A stretch of 64,000 bases of DNA from Flavobacterium daejeonense DSM 17708 (GCF_000425425.1 NZ_AUDK01000003.1:1-64000), one strand, 5' to 3'; counted from the first letter of the stretch, positions 25,728 to 35,487 are shown. The notes: generated by a model from the sequence alone, not told the origin. Translations and numbers: made by a program.

Positions 25728-28508
25728 ATGAAAAAAACTATAGGATTAGTTACAATTTTCTTCTTATTTTCATTATCGGTTTTTTCTCAAAATACTACTA
25801 TCTCAGGATTTTTAACAGACAGCAAAGATAAAACACCGGTTTATAATTCAGTTGTAGCTTTATTAACTCCTATAGATTCTATTTTATATCAGTTTACCCG
25901 TTCAGACAAACAGGGAAAATTTAGTCTTAAAAATGTAAAAGCAGGCAATTATATAGTAATGACTTCTCATAATCAATTTGCTGATTATGTAGATGCAATT
26001 AGTGTAAACGGAGGAGAAATAAAATTAGGAAATATTGCTTTAAAAAGTAAAATAGAACTTTTAAGAGAAGTGGTTATAAAAACAGGTTCTATACGTATAA
26101 AAGGCGATACCACCAGTTACAGAGCCAGTGATTTTAAAGTAGATGCTAATGCCAATGTTGAAGAGTTACTCAAAAAACTTCCGGGGATACAGGTAGATAA
26201 AAACGGAGCCATAAAAGCTATGGGAGAAACGGTTCAAAAGGTTTTAGTTGATGGAGAAGAATTTTTTGGTGATGATCCTGGTATGGCAGTGAAAAATTTA
26301 AGAGCCGATGCTGTAAAAGAAGTTCAGGTTTTTGATAAGAAAAGTGAACAGGCTGAATTTACAGGAATTGATGATGGCAAAACTCAAAAAACAATCAATT
26401 TAAAACTTAAAGAAGATAAGAAGAAAGGCTATTTTGGAAAAATTGATGGAGCTAATCAACCTTTTACCGATACCGATTCCCGATATAATACGAACTTAAT
26501 GTTTAGTAGTTTTAAAGGAAAAAGAAAACTATCAGCATTTTTATTAAATGGAAATACCGGTCAGGATGGTTTGAATTGGGAAGATAGTGAGAAATTTGGA
26601 GGTCGCGAAAATAATTTTAATATGAATATGGATGATGATGGTAATGTAAGTTATGAATGGGTAGGTGGAAATAATGACGGTGAACCTTATGTAAATACTC
26701 AAAATGGATTTGTCAAAAACACCAATGCCGGACTTCAATACACTAATAAGTGGAATGAAAAGCAAAATTTGAATGTATCACCTAAATTCAATAAGCAAAT
26801 TTATACGAACAATAATAGTAGAATTACACAAACACAGGTAGGTGATACCCAATTAAATGAGAACAGATCTACAGAAACAAATGTTAATAGAAGTAATTTT
26901 AAATTAAACGCAATTTATGATGTGAAATTAGACTCTTTGAATTCTATAAAGTTTTCAGCCAGAACTAATTTTTACGAAACGGAAAGTGATGAATTTACGA
27001 ATGGAGAAACAACTGGAGAAGCGGGAATATTGAAAAATAAACAGCAGAAAACAGTTATCACGAATTCAGATAAAACATCCTTGTCGGCTGGTCTTTTATT
27101 CAAACATAAATTTGCCAAAGCTCGTCGTACCTTTACAATAAATAGTAGTTGGAATCGCTTGAGTACTAATTCGAATAATTTTTTAAAATCTTCTAACGAA
27201 AGTTATGTTGATGGAAATTTCGATTCTAAAGTAGATGTAAATCAGAATAAAATTGGAGACAGATCCAATCAAAATTTGACGCTTGGGTTGAGTTATTCGG
27301 AGCCTATTGCCAAACAATTATCATTACAGTTTGCCTACCAATTAACCTATGATAAAGGAAAAAACAATTATTTTACTTATGATTATTCAGATGTTTCCGG
27401 GAAGTATGATCAATTGGTAAGTTCATTGTCTAATGAATTTGAACAAGACATTATTACGCACAGACCTAATCTTAAATTAAGTTACAATGCCAAAAAAGTC
27501 AATTATAGTATTGGGAGCGGATTTGGTTTTACTACTTTTGATTTGTTAGATAAGACTTTGGACAAAGAGTACAAACGTAGTTATACTAACTTTTTTCCTT
27601 CAGCCAGTTTTTCTTACCGATACAAAAACAATGGTAACCTGCGTATTAATTATCAGGGATCAACCAGACAACCTACACTGGATCAATTACAGCCTTTGAC
27701 AAACAATCAGGACTTTTTTAATCAAACTTTAGGTAATCCGGATTTAAAACAATCTTTTACCAATAGTATTAACATTAATCAGAATAGTTATAATATGCTG
27801 AATGAAAGACAAATTTATCAGGGAATTTCTTTTAGCACGACGACTAATGCTATTATTTACAACAGAGTTATTGATCCGGAAACGGCTAAAACAGTTTCTA
27901 AACCAATTAATAGTAATGGAAATTTTTCAGGGAATTATTATTTTGGATATGGGTTAAAAATTAAGAAATTAGATTTAAATGCTCAATTTAGTCCGTTTTT
28001 GGGCTTTAATAAATCTGCTTTAAGCATTAATGATAAAATAAGTAGTGCTGAGAATCTGAACACAGGATTTTCGGTTTATTTATATAAGTTCAAACAAAAA
28101 CGATACGATATTAATTTAAGTAACCGATTTACCATTAATAGAAGTACAACCACTCAAAATAGCGAAATCAAATCTTTTAATACCAATAGTTTAAATGCAG
28201 AAGTAGGTGTTTATTTTGCAGAAAAATGGAAATTATCTACAGATTATAATTTAAATACCCGACAAAAAACAATCGATTTTCAGGATAATTTGACCAATCA
28301 ATTATGGAATGCAAGATTGCAGCGTACTTTTAAGAAAGATGAGTTCACCGCTTATGTTTTAATTCGTGATATTTTAAATCAAAATATTGGAATAAGTAGA
28401 AATGCATATCAAAATACCATCAGTCAGGAACAAAACGACCGACTTAAAAGATATGTCATGATTGGTTTGACCTGGAATTTTAAAAATGGAGGAGAAACAA
28501 AAAAATAA
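25728..28508 (+). CDS. TonB-dependent-receptor-like outer-membrane beta-barrel protein
   Basis: The 926-aa protein has a signal peptide (MKKTIGLVTIFFLFSLSVFSQ, cleaved about residue 21) and an N-terminal carboxypeptidase-regulatory-like beta-sandwich (about 24-115). A plug-like region with VEELLKKLPGIQVDKNG (about 145-161) and VLVDGEEFFGDDP follows, then a long OMP_b-brl_3 barrel full of N/S/T-rich strands. Such proteins may import peptides or other nutrients; the ligand is unknown. The downstream GLPGLI gene, 10 bp away, is a usual partner. A TTTG ... TACTTTG promoter-like pair occurs around 25632-25658. Confidence 0.88.
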   Translation: MKKTIGLVTIFFLFSLSVFSQNTTISGFLTDSKDKTPVYNSVVALLTPIDSILYQFTRSDKQGKFSLKNVKAGNYIVMTSHNQFADYVDAISVNGGEIKLGNIALKSKIELLREVVIKTGSIRIKGDTTSYRASDFKVDANANVEELLKKLPGIQVDKNGAIKAMGETVQKVLVDGEEFFGDDPGMAVKNLRADAVKEVQVFDKKSEQAEFTGIDDGKTQKTINLKLKEDKKKGYFGKIDGANQPFTDTDSRYNTNLMFSSFKGKRKLSAFLLNGNTGQDGLNWEDSEKFGGRENNFNMNMDDDGNVSYEWVGGNNDGEPYVNTQNGFVKNTNAGLQYTNKWNEKQNLNVSPKFNKQIYTNNNSRITQTQVGDTQLNENRSTETNVNRSNFKLNAIYDVKLDSLNSIKFSARTNFYETESDEFTNGETTGEAGILKNKQQKTVITNSDKTSLSAGLLFKHKFAKARRTFTINSSWNRLSTNSNNFLKSSNESYVDGNFDSKVDVNQNKIGDRSNQNLTLGLSYSEPIAKQLSLQFAYQLTYDKGKNNYFTYDYSDVSGKYDQLVSSLSNEFEQDIITHRPNLKLSYNAKKVNYSIGSGFGFTTFDLLDKTLDKEYKRSYTNFFPSASFSYRYKNNGNLRINYQGSTRQPTLDQLQPLTNNQDFFNQTLGNPDLKQSFTNSININQNSYNMLNERQIYQGISFSTTTNAIIYNRVIDPETAKTVSKPINSNGNFSGNYYFGYGLKIKKLDLNAQFSPFLGFNKSALSINDKISSAENLNTGFSVYLYKFKQKRYDINLSNRFTINRSTTTQNSEIKSFNTNSLNAEVGVYFAEKWKLSTDYNLNTRQKTIDFQDNLTNQLWNARLQRTFKKDEFTAYVLIRDILNQNIGISRNAYQNTISQEQNDRLKRYVMIGLTWNFKNGGETKK

Positions 28509-28518
28509 TTTAAGATAG

Positions 28519-29280
28519 ATGAAGACACTATATTTTATAATTACAACACTATTTTTTTCGGTTACTACTTTTGCTCAGCAATTTGTAGATAAGGCAGTCA
28601 TTGAATTTGAAGTGAGTACTAATTTAAAAAAGACAATGACAAATCATAGTTGGGATGAAATGATGAAGGATAATATTTCTGATCTTAAGGTATCTTATTT
28701 CAATTATACTTTTACTGATAATAAGAGTATTTTCAAATTTGATCGTTGGAGTCCTAAGACAAGAGTGCCTAAATGGGAAAAAGAAGCCGATGAAGAAAAC
28801 AGCTGGTATGTTGATTTCAATACCGGGATAATGAATATGCAAAAACAAATTGTAGGAACCAATTTTGTTATTGCGGATAGTATTCGAAAAATTGAATGGA
28901 GGATTACTAATGAAAACCGGGAAATTGCAGGATATAATTGCCGAAAAGCCGTAGGTAAAATTATGGATGATGTGTATATTTTTGCTTTTTATACTGATGA
29001 TATTACCATTTCGGGAGGGCCTTGTTCCATAAGTGGTTTGCCAGGCATGATTTTAGGTCTCACCATTCCACGCTTATATACTTCTTACATTGCCACCAGA
29101 GTGGATGTGTCTTTTAGCAATGCAGCAGAGGTAAAACCCATCACTGCCAAAAAAACTTATGATTTAAAGGAATTAAAAACCTTAATATCCGAAAGAACGA
29201 AGGATTGGTTTAGTTATGGAGATGATAAAGAAGAAAACGAACGTCAAAAAAATATGTTTATTTGGAATGCGTTTTTGTAA
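28519..29280 (+). CDS. GLPGLI family protein
   Basis: The 253-aa secreted or periplasmic protein has a signal peptide (MKTLYFIITTLFFSVTTFAQ) and the name-giving motif SGLPGMILGL (about residues 172-181). It also has IAGYNCRKAVGK upstream and a WSPKTRVPKWE segment. Function is unknown. The family is repeatedly encoded next to TonB-dependent-receptor-like barrels, as here (10-bp spacing), suggesting a joint function in the envelope. There is no intervening terminator, so the two are likely one operon. Confidence 0.9.
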   Translation: MKTLYFIITTLFFSVTTFAQQFVDKAVIEFEVSTNLKKTMTNHSWDEMMKDNISDLKVSYFNYTFTDNKSIFKFDRWSPKTRVPKWEKEADEENSWYVDFNTGIMNMQKQIVGTNFVIADSIRKIEWRITNENREIAGYNCRKAVGKIMDDVYIFAFYTDDITISGGPCSISGLPGMILGLTIPRLYTSYIATRVDVSFSNAAEVKPITAKKTYDLKELKTLISERTKDWFSYGDDKEENERQKNMFIWNAFL

Positions 29281-29306
29281 TTCTTAAACCATTTAAGATA
29301 AAATAA

Positions 29307-29372
29307 AAAACCATTAAGAAATTAAGTTTTATTAAGGCATAACCTCAATTTTCTTAATCTCTTAATGGTTTT
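29307..29372. repeat. Intergenic palindrome, CCATTAAG family, copy A
   Basis: Arms AAAACCATTAAGAAATTAAG (29307-29326) and CTTAATCTCTTAATGGTTTT (29353-29372), with one mismatch, lie between the GLPGLI and PaaE-like genes and could also act as a bidirectional terminator. The same stem occurs at 50005 and 57444. Confidence 0.85.
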
Positions 29373-29398
29373 AAAAATATTTTTGTGATGGTTTTTAA

Positions 29399-30448
29399 TT
29401 AAACATCATCAAAATCCACATAAATAGTGTCTGATGTTGGGTGCGCCTGACAACTCAAAATTAAACCTTCGGCAATTTCTTTCTCGGTCAGGATGGAGTT
29501 TTTCCTCATTTCGGCGCTTCCTTCGGTTACGCGGCAAAGACAGCTGCTGCAAATTCCGCCCTGACAGGAATAAGGAGCGTCAATTCCCTGTTTTAAAGCC
29601 GCTTCCAGAATCGTTTCTTTTTGCGACATTTCAAAAGAAGTTTCTTCATCATCTACCATCACGGTAATTTTTGAATGGCCGCTTAATTCCTGGATTTCAT
29701 TTTCAAAAGCGGATGCCGTAAACAATTCAAACTTAATAGCCGAATCTTTTACGTTTTTCTCTTTCAAAACATTCGAAACCATGTCAATCATTTGCTCTGG
29801 TCCGCATAAAAAGAATTTTTCAAATTCTATTTCTTTGTGCTTGTTGTTTAATACAAAATTCACCACCGATTTGTCAATACGACCAAACAAAGCATCTTCA
29901 ACTTGTATCTGACTGTAAACATATTGCACCATAAATTGGCTTACATATTGCAAATGCAAATCGTGTAATTCCTGATGAAAAATGGTTTCTTCCGGTGATT
30001 TATTTCCGTAAACCAATACAAAAGAACTTTTTGGCTCACTTTTTAAAACCGATTTAATGATGGACAAAACCGGTGTGATTCCGCTACCGGAAGCAAAAGC
30101 AATATAATTTTTTTGTTTGTGTGCATCCGGTTCAAGCGTAAATTTTCCTTCCGGTTTGCCTACTTCGATAACATCTCCGGCTTTAAGTTGGGTGTTAGCA
30201 AATTGAGAAAACAATCCGTCTTTAACGGCTTTAACGGCAATGCGTAATTCGCCACTTTCCGGTGATGAACAAATAGAATAGGCACGACGAATCTCATTAC
30301 CATTAAGGGTTAATTTAAGATTCACATATTGTCCTGCAATGAATTTATAATTTTCTTTTAATTCTTCAGGTACATTAAAAAGAATAGAAACCGCATTAGC
30401 TGTTTCTCTTTTTACCTCTTTTATAAGGAGTTTCAAAAAATTGGGCAT
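29399..30448 (-). CDS. PaaE-like flavin/2Fe-2S reductase
   Basis: The 349-aa electron-transfer enzyme has an FAD-binding domain with RRAYSICSSP (about 53-62), an NAD(P)-binding domain with ASGSGITPVLS (about 118-128) and FLCGPEQMID, and a C-terminal plant-type ferredoxin domain. The cluster ligands are C-x4-C-x2-C in SCQGGICSSC, plus a last cysteine in ILSCQAHP. It resembles the reductase of the phenylacetyl-CoA epoxidase, but paaABCD genes are absent here, so the partner oxygenase is unknown. It diverges from padR across a palindrome-rich region. Confidence 0.9.
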   Translation of the reverse strand: MPNFLKLLIKEVKRETANAVSILFNVPEELKENYKFIAGQYVNLKLTLNGNEIRRAYSICSSPESGELRIAVKAVKDGLFSQFANTQLKAGDVIEVGKPEGKFTLEPDAHKQKNYIAFASGSGITPVLSIIKSVLKSEPKSSFVLVYGNKSPEETIFHQELHDLHLQYVSQFMVQYVYSQIQVEDALFGRIDKSVVNFVLNNKHKEIEFEKFFLCGPEQMIDMVSNVLKEKNVKDSAIKFELFTASAFENEIQELSGHSKITVMVDDEETSFEMSQKETILEAALKQGIDAPYSCQGGICSSCLCRVTEGSAEMRKNSILTEKEIAEGLILSCQAHPTSDTIYVDFDDV

Positions 30449-30464
30449 GTGTTTTAATTTTTAG

Positions 30465-30472
30465 CAAAGATA
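30465..30472 (-). promoter_or_regulatory. -7 element (TATCTTTG) of the PaaE-like gene
   Basis: A TAnnTTTG match on the minus strand ends 17 bp before the ATG. It shares the intergenic region with the PadR operator. Confidence 0.5.
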
Positions 30473-30513
30473 ACAAACGGAATAAGTTCTAAAAATCAAA
30501 AAGATTGAAATTT

Positions 30514-30553
30514 ACATACATAAATTTGTTATGTATAAGAAACTTATGTATGT
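30514..30553. promoter_or_regulatory. Probable PadR operator
   Basis: Exact inverted arms ACATACATAA (30514-30523) and TTATGTATGT (30544-30553), with a further TTATGTATAA between them. ATGTAT/ATACAT motifs fit PadR sites. They overlap the padR promoter, implying autorepression. Confidence 0.6.
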
Positions 30554-30556
30554 TTG
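30525..30556 (+). promoter_or_regulatory. padR promoter
   Basis: TTTG (30525-30528), a 20-bp spacer and TATGTTTG (30549-30556): a textbook Bacteroidetes promoter just before the ATG codons at 30566 and 30578. Confidence 0.7.
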
Positions 30557-30565
30557 TTTTTCAAA

Positions 30566-30913
30566 ATGAAAGCGATTATGAAAAATTCACAATTATACAA
30601 GGGCAGTTTGAATACGATTATCATGAAATTATTAGAAGAAAATGGTAAGATGTACGGTTATGAAATTACTCAAAAAGTAAAAGCCATTACGCAGGGAGAA
30701 TTGAATATTACCGAAGGAGCGCTGTATCCTGCATTGCATAAACTGGAAGCTGATGGTTTTCTTGATGTAGAAATTGAAAAAGTAGATAATCGTATGCGAA
30801 AGTATTATAAATTAACAGAATCAGGAGAAAAAGAAACCGTAAATCGACTTTCAGAATTAGAAGATTTTATTAGAAACATGCAGAGTTTAGTGAATCCAAA
30901 ATTAGAATTTTAA
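30566..30913 (+). CDS. PadR family transcriptional regulator
   Basis: The protein has 115 aa from ATG 30566 (111 from ATG 30578). The winged-helix N-terminus carries the family pattern QLYKGSLNTIIMKLLEENGKMYGYEI, then ITEGALYPALHKLEADGFL, then RKYYKLTESG. A C-terminal helix forms the dimer. The TTG at 30554 is not used, because it lies within the -7 element. PadR repressors sense ligands and often control a linked membrane protein, here the 223-aa gene 11 bp downstream. The palindromic promoter suggests autoregulation. Confidence 0.93.
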   Translation: MKAIMKNSQLYKGSLNTIIMKLLEENGKMYGYEITQKVKAITQGELNITEGALYPALHKLEADGFLDVEIEKVDNRMRKYYKLTESGEKETVNRLSELEDFIRNMQSLVNPKLEF

Positions 30914-30924
30914 TTTTTCGGGCT

Positions 30925-31596
30925 ATGAAATTAACTAACGAACAAATAGCAATAATTGACCAAACTTTAATGGATAAAGGTGTGGTTTATGAAGAAATTA
31001 AACTGGAATTACTGGATCACATTATAACGGATATTGAATTAGAAAGTGAAGAATCTGATTTTGAAATTGCTTTTTCTAAAGCAATGCTTAAATGGAAAAG
31101 AGAGTTAGAAGAAGTTAATCCTTCGGGAAAATTTGCAGCTCCAAGAATAGTTATGGAAAAATTTTCTTCATTTTTTAAAGGTCAATATAAATTCTTTTTT
31201 CCAGCTGCTGCTATTTTTAGTTTTTTAATAGCAATCATTACAACATTATATCCGGAAGGACTGGTTTATAATACTGTAAAGCTAGTTTTTTATTCGGTAT
31301 ATTTTTTATTGAGTTTAGGCGGAATAATTAGTCTATTTTTTATTTCGAAAACAAAATCAAAAACAATTTCTGGAAAATTGATTCAAAAGAGTCGGTGGTT
31401 ACTTGTTTTACAATTTTTTGTTATTTACATGTATTCAAATAGCTATAGTAGTTTGTATCGCCATTATAATAATGAACCTTTTTTGGGAAAATTTATTGAA
31501 TGGTTAATGCCTTGTTATTTTTTTTTGATAGCTTGTCATTTAATCATGATTGCAGTAGAACATTTTAGAGTAGTCAAAAAATACAAATTGGTTTAA
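30925..31596 (+). CDS. Membrane protein cotranscribed with PadR
   Basis: The 223-aa protein has an N-terminal cytoplasmic helical segment (about residues 1-85, NEQIAIIDQTLMDKGVVYEE and ELLDHIITDIE) like those of PadR-linked DUF1700/DUF1048-type proteins. It has four to five TM helices from residue 90 on. Family assignment is uncertain and no transport or enzyme motif is visible. It starts 11 bp after padR, so the two form an operon probably repressed by PadR. Confidence 0.65.
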   Translation: MKLTNEQIAIIDQTLMDKGVVYEEIKLELLDHIITDIELESEESDFEIAFSKAMLKWKRELEEVNPSGKFAAPRIVMEKFSSFFKGQYKFFFPAAAIFSFLIAIITTLYPEGLVYNTVKLVFYSVYFLLSLGGIISLFFISKTKSKTISGKLIQKSRWLLVLQFFVIYMYSNSYSSLYRHYNNEPFLGKFIEWLMPCYFFLIACHLIMIAVEHFRVVKKYKLV

Positions 31597-31768
31597 TATT
31601 TATACCAATAATATCCAATCAGAAGTTATAATCAGAAAATGATTCAATAGAAAAGTATCTTTCTTTTTGGGAGTTTAAATTTCTATATTTCAAAAAGAAA
31701 CGTATTTTTACCAGTCATTATACTAAAAAATTGTTTTAAAAGTTTAATGATAAAAAAACGGCGAATCA

Positions 31769-34390
31769 TTGAAAACCAACAGATTTAAATATTCATTTCC
31801 CTTAGGATGTTTGTGCATTTTAGTAGCCTGTTCTACTAAAAAGGATACTTTTTTGGCTCGAAACTCCCATGCCTTAAGTACAAAATACAACATTTTATAT
31901 AACGGACAAATTGCACTGGACAAAGGAATCAAAGCCATTGATGCCAGTAATCAGGATAATTTTTGGAAAATTTTGCCTGTCGAAGCCATGAATGTCGATG
32001 AAAATCTGGTAGTTGCCGATACGACTAAGAATGCCGATTTTGCCAAAGCAGAAGAGAAAGCCACAAAAGCCATTCAGAAACATTCGATGAATATTGGCGG
32101 AAGAGAACGTAATACTCAAATTGACGAAGCCTATTTGTTATTAGGAAAATCCCGTTATTATGACAAAAGATTCATTCCGGCATTGGACGCTTTTAACTAC
32201 ATTTTGTATAAATACCCAAACAGCAGCCGAATTGACGAAGCTAAAATTTGGCGCGAAAAAACCAATATGCGTTTAGGTAATGATGCTTTAGTAATTAAAA
32301 ATATTACTAAGATGCTTGAGGAAACCCAGCCTAAAAAACAGGTTTTGGCTGATGCCAATGCATTATTGGCCGCTTCGTTTTTGAACATGGAACAAAAAGA
32401 CAGTGCCATTGTCAAACTGAAAAAAGCCGTAAATTTTAGTACACATAATAATGATAAAGCCCGATACCGTTTTATTTTAGGACAGTTGTATCAGGAAACA
32501 GGCAACAAAGATCAGGCAAGAGCGTATTATGAAGCGGTGGTGCAAATGAACCGAAAAGCCGACAGGAAATACATGATGCATGCTCAGGCAAGATTAGCCG
32601 AACTGTTTGATTATCAAAATGGCGACCGAATGGCTTTTGACGAAAAGTATCATAAATTATTGGAAAACAGAGAGAATCGACCATTTTTGGATATTTTAAA
32701 TTACCAAATGGCGGTTTTTTACGATAAAATCGGAAAAGAAGACAAAGCCGTAAAATACTATAATGCTTCATTGAAAAAAGCCCAATCGGACAATTATTTA
32801 ATGGCTTCTGATTACAGAAATATTGGAAATATTCATTTTAGAAATGCCCGTTATTTAGAAGCTGCCAAATATTACGACAGTACTTTAGTAAAATTAAATC
32901 CAAAAACCAGAGAGTTTATTCATATTGAAAAAGTGCGTAAAAATCTGGATGAAGTTATTTTCTATGAAGCCATTGCCAGCCGCAACGACAGTATTCTAAA
33001 AGTGGTGGCAATGCCGGAAGCCGAAAAGCTGACTTATTTTGATTCCTATATTGAAAAATTGAAAAAATCGGATGAGACTAAAAGAATTCTGGAAGAAAAA
33101 GAAGCCGAAAAACAAAAAAATATTGAAAGAAACAGCAAAGCCGTTACTGCCGATGCTGCGGTAGGAGCTAACGGAAAAGTGCTGCCTAAAGCGCCATTTG
33201 GTCCTCCGTCCATTTCGACTGCCAACGCCGAGAATACATTTTATTTTTATAACCCAACTACAGTATCTTTTGGAAAAGTAGCCTTTAAGAAAAATTGGGG
33301 AAAACGTTCTTTGCAGGGGTATTGGAGAGTTTCTGTTGCTGATGCGCTGGCTGCGAATGAGTCAAAAGATTCCACCGCAGTTGCTCAGCAGGAAGTAGTA
33401 ACCGATTCGGTTGCGAAAGAAAAAGAGCTGAACCCAAAATACGATCCGGCTTTTTATTTGAACCAATTACCAACAGCAACAACAGCTATTGACAGCATTG
33501 CTAAAGAGCGCAATGAGGCGTATTATCAGTTGGGAGTTATTTATAAAGAGAAATTCAAAGAAAATGATTTGGCCGCTAAAAAATTAGAAGATTTATTGCA
33601 AAATAATCCCGAAGAGAAATTAGTGCTGCCAAGTTTGTACAATTTGTATAAAATTTATCAAAATACAAATCCGGATAAAGCAGAAGCGGTTAAAAATAAG
33701 ATTCTGTCTCAGTATCCAAATTCGCGTTATGCCCAAATTTTAAATAATGGAAATGTAATTGTCGAAGAGGGAAGCCCGGATGTGGTGTACAAAAAAATAT
33801 ACCAACAGTATCAAAATGAAGAATTTGATGCCGTTTTGGCTAAAATAGATGGATTAATCAATCAGTTTTCGGGTGAGGAAGTGGTGTCAAAATTAGAACT
33901 TTTAAAAGCCAATACTTTAGGAAAAGTAAACGGACTGGCTGCTTACAAAGCTGCTTTAGAAACGGTTGCCGGTAATTATCCAAATACCGAGGAAGGGAAA
34001 AGTGCACATGAGATTTTAGAAAAACAAATTCCGTTATTGGAAAATAGGAACTTTGATTCGAAAGATTCTAACCATTGGAAAATTTTGTATCCGCTGGCTT
34101 TGAACGCGATTAACGACAAAAAAACTATCGAGGAAAAAATCACCAAGTTTATCAATTCAGAGAATGCTCAAAAATTGAATTTAGTCTTTAATTCCTATGA
34201 CGCGGCTAATGGATTTGTAATTATTCAGGGAATCACTTCCCAGGAATATGCTAATAGTGTAGCCAATGTTTTAAAAGAAAATCCAGCCTACAAAATTCAA
34301 ACAACACCGATTATTATTTCTAACGAAAATTATAAAATAGTTCAAATTAAGAAGAATCTAAATATGTATTTAGAATCGAAAAAACAATAA
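31769..34390 (+). CDS. sprE: SprE/PorW-type T9SS gliding-motility lipoprotein
   Basis: The 873-aa protein uses a TTG start; no in-frame ATG precedes the lipoprotein signal, whose lipobox LVAC (Cys 21) is intact. It has tandem TPR-like helical repeats (residues about 100-370), a charged linker, then a second repeat block and a C-terminal globular segment. It matches SprE of Flavobacterium johnsoniae / PorW of Porphyromonas, which link the type IX secretion translocon to the energy-supplying ring complex at the outer membrane. Bactofilin and ATP synthase genes follow on the same strand, the first 2 bp away. Confidence 0.85.
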   Translation: MKTNRFKYSFPLGCLCILVACSTKKDTFLARNSHALSTKYNILYNGQIALDKGIKAIDASNQDNFWKILPVEAMNVDENLVVADTTKNADFAKAEEKATKAIQKHSMNIGGRERNTQIDEAYLLLGKSRYYDKRFIPALDAFNYILYKYPNSSRIDEAKIWREKTNMRLGNDALVIKNITKMLEETQPKKQVLADANALLAASFLNMEQKDSAIVKLKKAVNFSTHNNDKARYRFILGQLYQETGNKDQARAYYEAVVQMNRKADRKYMMHAQARLAELFDYQNGDRMAFDEKYHKLLENRENRPFLDILNYQMAVFYDKIGKEDKAVKYYNASLKKAQSDNYLMASDYRNIGNIHFRNARYLEAAKYYDSTLVKLNPKTREFIHIEKVRKNLDEVIFYEAIASRNDSILKVVAMPEAEKLTYFDSYIEKLKKSDETKRILEEKEAEKQKNIERNSKAVTADAAVGANGKVLPKAPFGPPSISTANAENTFYFYNPTTVSFGKVAFKKNWGKRSLQGYWRVSVADALAANESKDSTAVAQQEVVTDSVAKEKELNPKYDPAFYLNQLPTATTAIDSIAKERNEAYYQLGVIYKEKFKENDLAAKKLEDLLQNNPEEKLVLPSLYNLYKIYQNTNPDKAEAVKNKILSQYPNSRYAQILNNGNVIVEEGSPDVVYKKIYQQYQNEEFDAVLAKIDGLINQFSGEEVVSKLELLKANTLGKVNGLAAYKAALETVAGNYPNTEEGKSAHEILEKQIPLLENRNFDSKDSNHWKILYPLALNAINDKKTIEEKITKFINSENAQKLNLVFNSYDAANGFVIIQGITSQEYANSVANVLKENPAYKIQTTPIIISNENYKIVQIKKNLNMYLESKKQ

Positions 34391-34392
34391 AA

Positions 34393-34767
34393 ATGTTTAC
34401 TAATAAAAAAGAAAAACCTTATACCGACCTTTTAGGGAAAACCAATAGAATTGTTGAAGGAACCATTATTAAAGGTGATATTATTTCAAAAGCTGATTTC
34501 AGACTGGACGGGGAGTTAATTGGAAATTTTCAATCTGAGGGAAAATTAGTAATTGGCCCTACCGGCAGCGTTACAGGAGATATTAGCTGTAATAATGTCG
34601 ATATAGAAGGTAAGTTTAACGGGAAAATTCAGGTTGCCGAATTACTGAATATCAAATCTAAAGCAAGTATTAAAGGCGAAGTAATCGTAGGGAAATTGTC
34701 AGTAGAACCCGGAGCCGATTTTACGGCAAGTTGTACGATGAAAGAAAATCAAAAACCGGCATCATAA
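34393..34767 (+). CDS. Bactofilin (polymer-forming cytoskeletal protein)
   Basis: The 124-aa protein is a single bactofilin beta-helix. Short repeats alternate hydrophobic residues and glycines (GTIIKGDIISKADFRLDGEL, then GPTGSVTGDISCNNVDIEGK, then SIKGEVIVGKLSVEPGADF), flanked by short disordered tails. Bactofilins self-assemble into filaments at the inner membrane and affect cell shape or wall synthesis. It lies 2 bp after sprE and is immediately followed by the atpZ-like gene, so translation is likely coupled. Confidence 0.92.
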   Translation: MFTNKKEKPYTDLLGKTNRIVEGTIIKGDIISKADFRLDGELIGNFQSEGKLVIGPTGSVTGDISCNNVDIEGKFNGKIQVAELLNIKSKASIKGEVIVGKLSVEPGADFTASCTMKENQKPAS

Positions 34768-34998
34768 ATGGAAAAGAAACCCAATAATAAGAAATCGACG
34801 AAGTGGCTGGCACTGATTAATATTCCTATTCAAATGGGGGTGATTATTTTTTTGTTTTCTTATTTGGGCGACTGGCTTGATGAAAATCATCCGCATCCGA
34901 AATTTTATTATAACAAAGTATTGGTTTTGGTGGGTGTGTTTATTGCTTTGTACAATGTAATCAGGCAGGTAAATGAAATAAACAAAGACAAGGAATAA
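34768..34998 (+). CDS. AtpZ/AtpI family protein
   Basis: The 76-aa protein has two TM helices (about residues 15-35 and 49-66) joined by GDWLDENHPHPKF. It fits AtpZ/AtpI proteins encoded ahead of F0F1 ATP synthase genes, with proposed roles in c-ring assembly or Mg2+/Ca2+ handling. It starts directly after the bactofilin stop and begins the run of ATP synthase genes. Confidence 0.85.
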   Translation: MEKKPNNKKSTKWLALINIPIQMGVIIFLFSYLGDWLDENHPHPKFYYNKVLVLVGVFIALYNVIRQVNEINKDKE

Positions 34999-35018
34999 GT
35001 ACAAAAGCAGGAACAATA

Positions 35019-35411
35019 ATGATTTTTAAAAATTACAAAACCTATCTCTTTTTAGTAATTTCGGTTCTAATCGCTTATGTGTTGCACAAATTAGGATTTT
35101 ATCTGTTTAAAGTAAATCCGGAGCAGTTTTATTACAGTCTGGAAAAACTGTATGCTATCTTTTTCCTGCTTTCCTTTATCATCATTTCAATTGTATTGAA
35201 AATAAGCGAACGCAATTTTGATCAGGTGGGAATGTCATTTTTGTTACTGACCACTTTTAAGATATTTTTTTATTATTTGCTTTTGAAACCTATTTTGAAG
35301 ATTAGGCATTATGACATCACAATGGAGAAAATGAATTTCTTTGGAATGTTTATCCTTTTTCTGATGATTGAAACAATTGTAACTATAAGAATATTAAGCA
35401 AAAAGCCCTAA
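35019..35411 (+). CDS. DUF6168 family membrane protein
   Basis: The 130-aa protein has four TM helices covering most of its length. It occupies the position between atpZ and atpB where many bacteria carry atpI. The flavobacterial family DUF6168 fits its size and site. No functional residue can be named; a role in ATP synthase assembly is inferred from position. A short GC-rich hairpin (AAAGCCC/GGGCTTT, 35402-35423) covers its stop codon. Confidence 0.65.
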   Translation: MIFKNYKTYLFLVISVLIAYVLHKLGFYLFKVNPEQFYYSLEKLYAIFFLLSFIIISIVLKISERNFDQVGMSFLLLTTFKIFFYYLLLKPILKIRHYDITMEKMNFFGMFILFLMIETIVTIRILSKKP

Positions 35412-35458
35412 AAAACGGGCTTTAACAGGGTGTAAAAAAAAATATGTTTTCATATCCT

Positions 35459-35487
35459 TTTGGATATAAATAAAAAATGTACCTTTG
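35459..35487 (+). promoter_or_regulatory. Promoter of the atpB operon
   Basis: TTTG (35459-35462), a 17-bp spacer and TACCTTTG (35480-35487), 41 bp before the atpB ATG. Confidence 0.65.
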
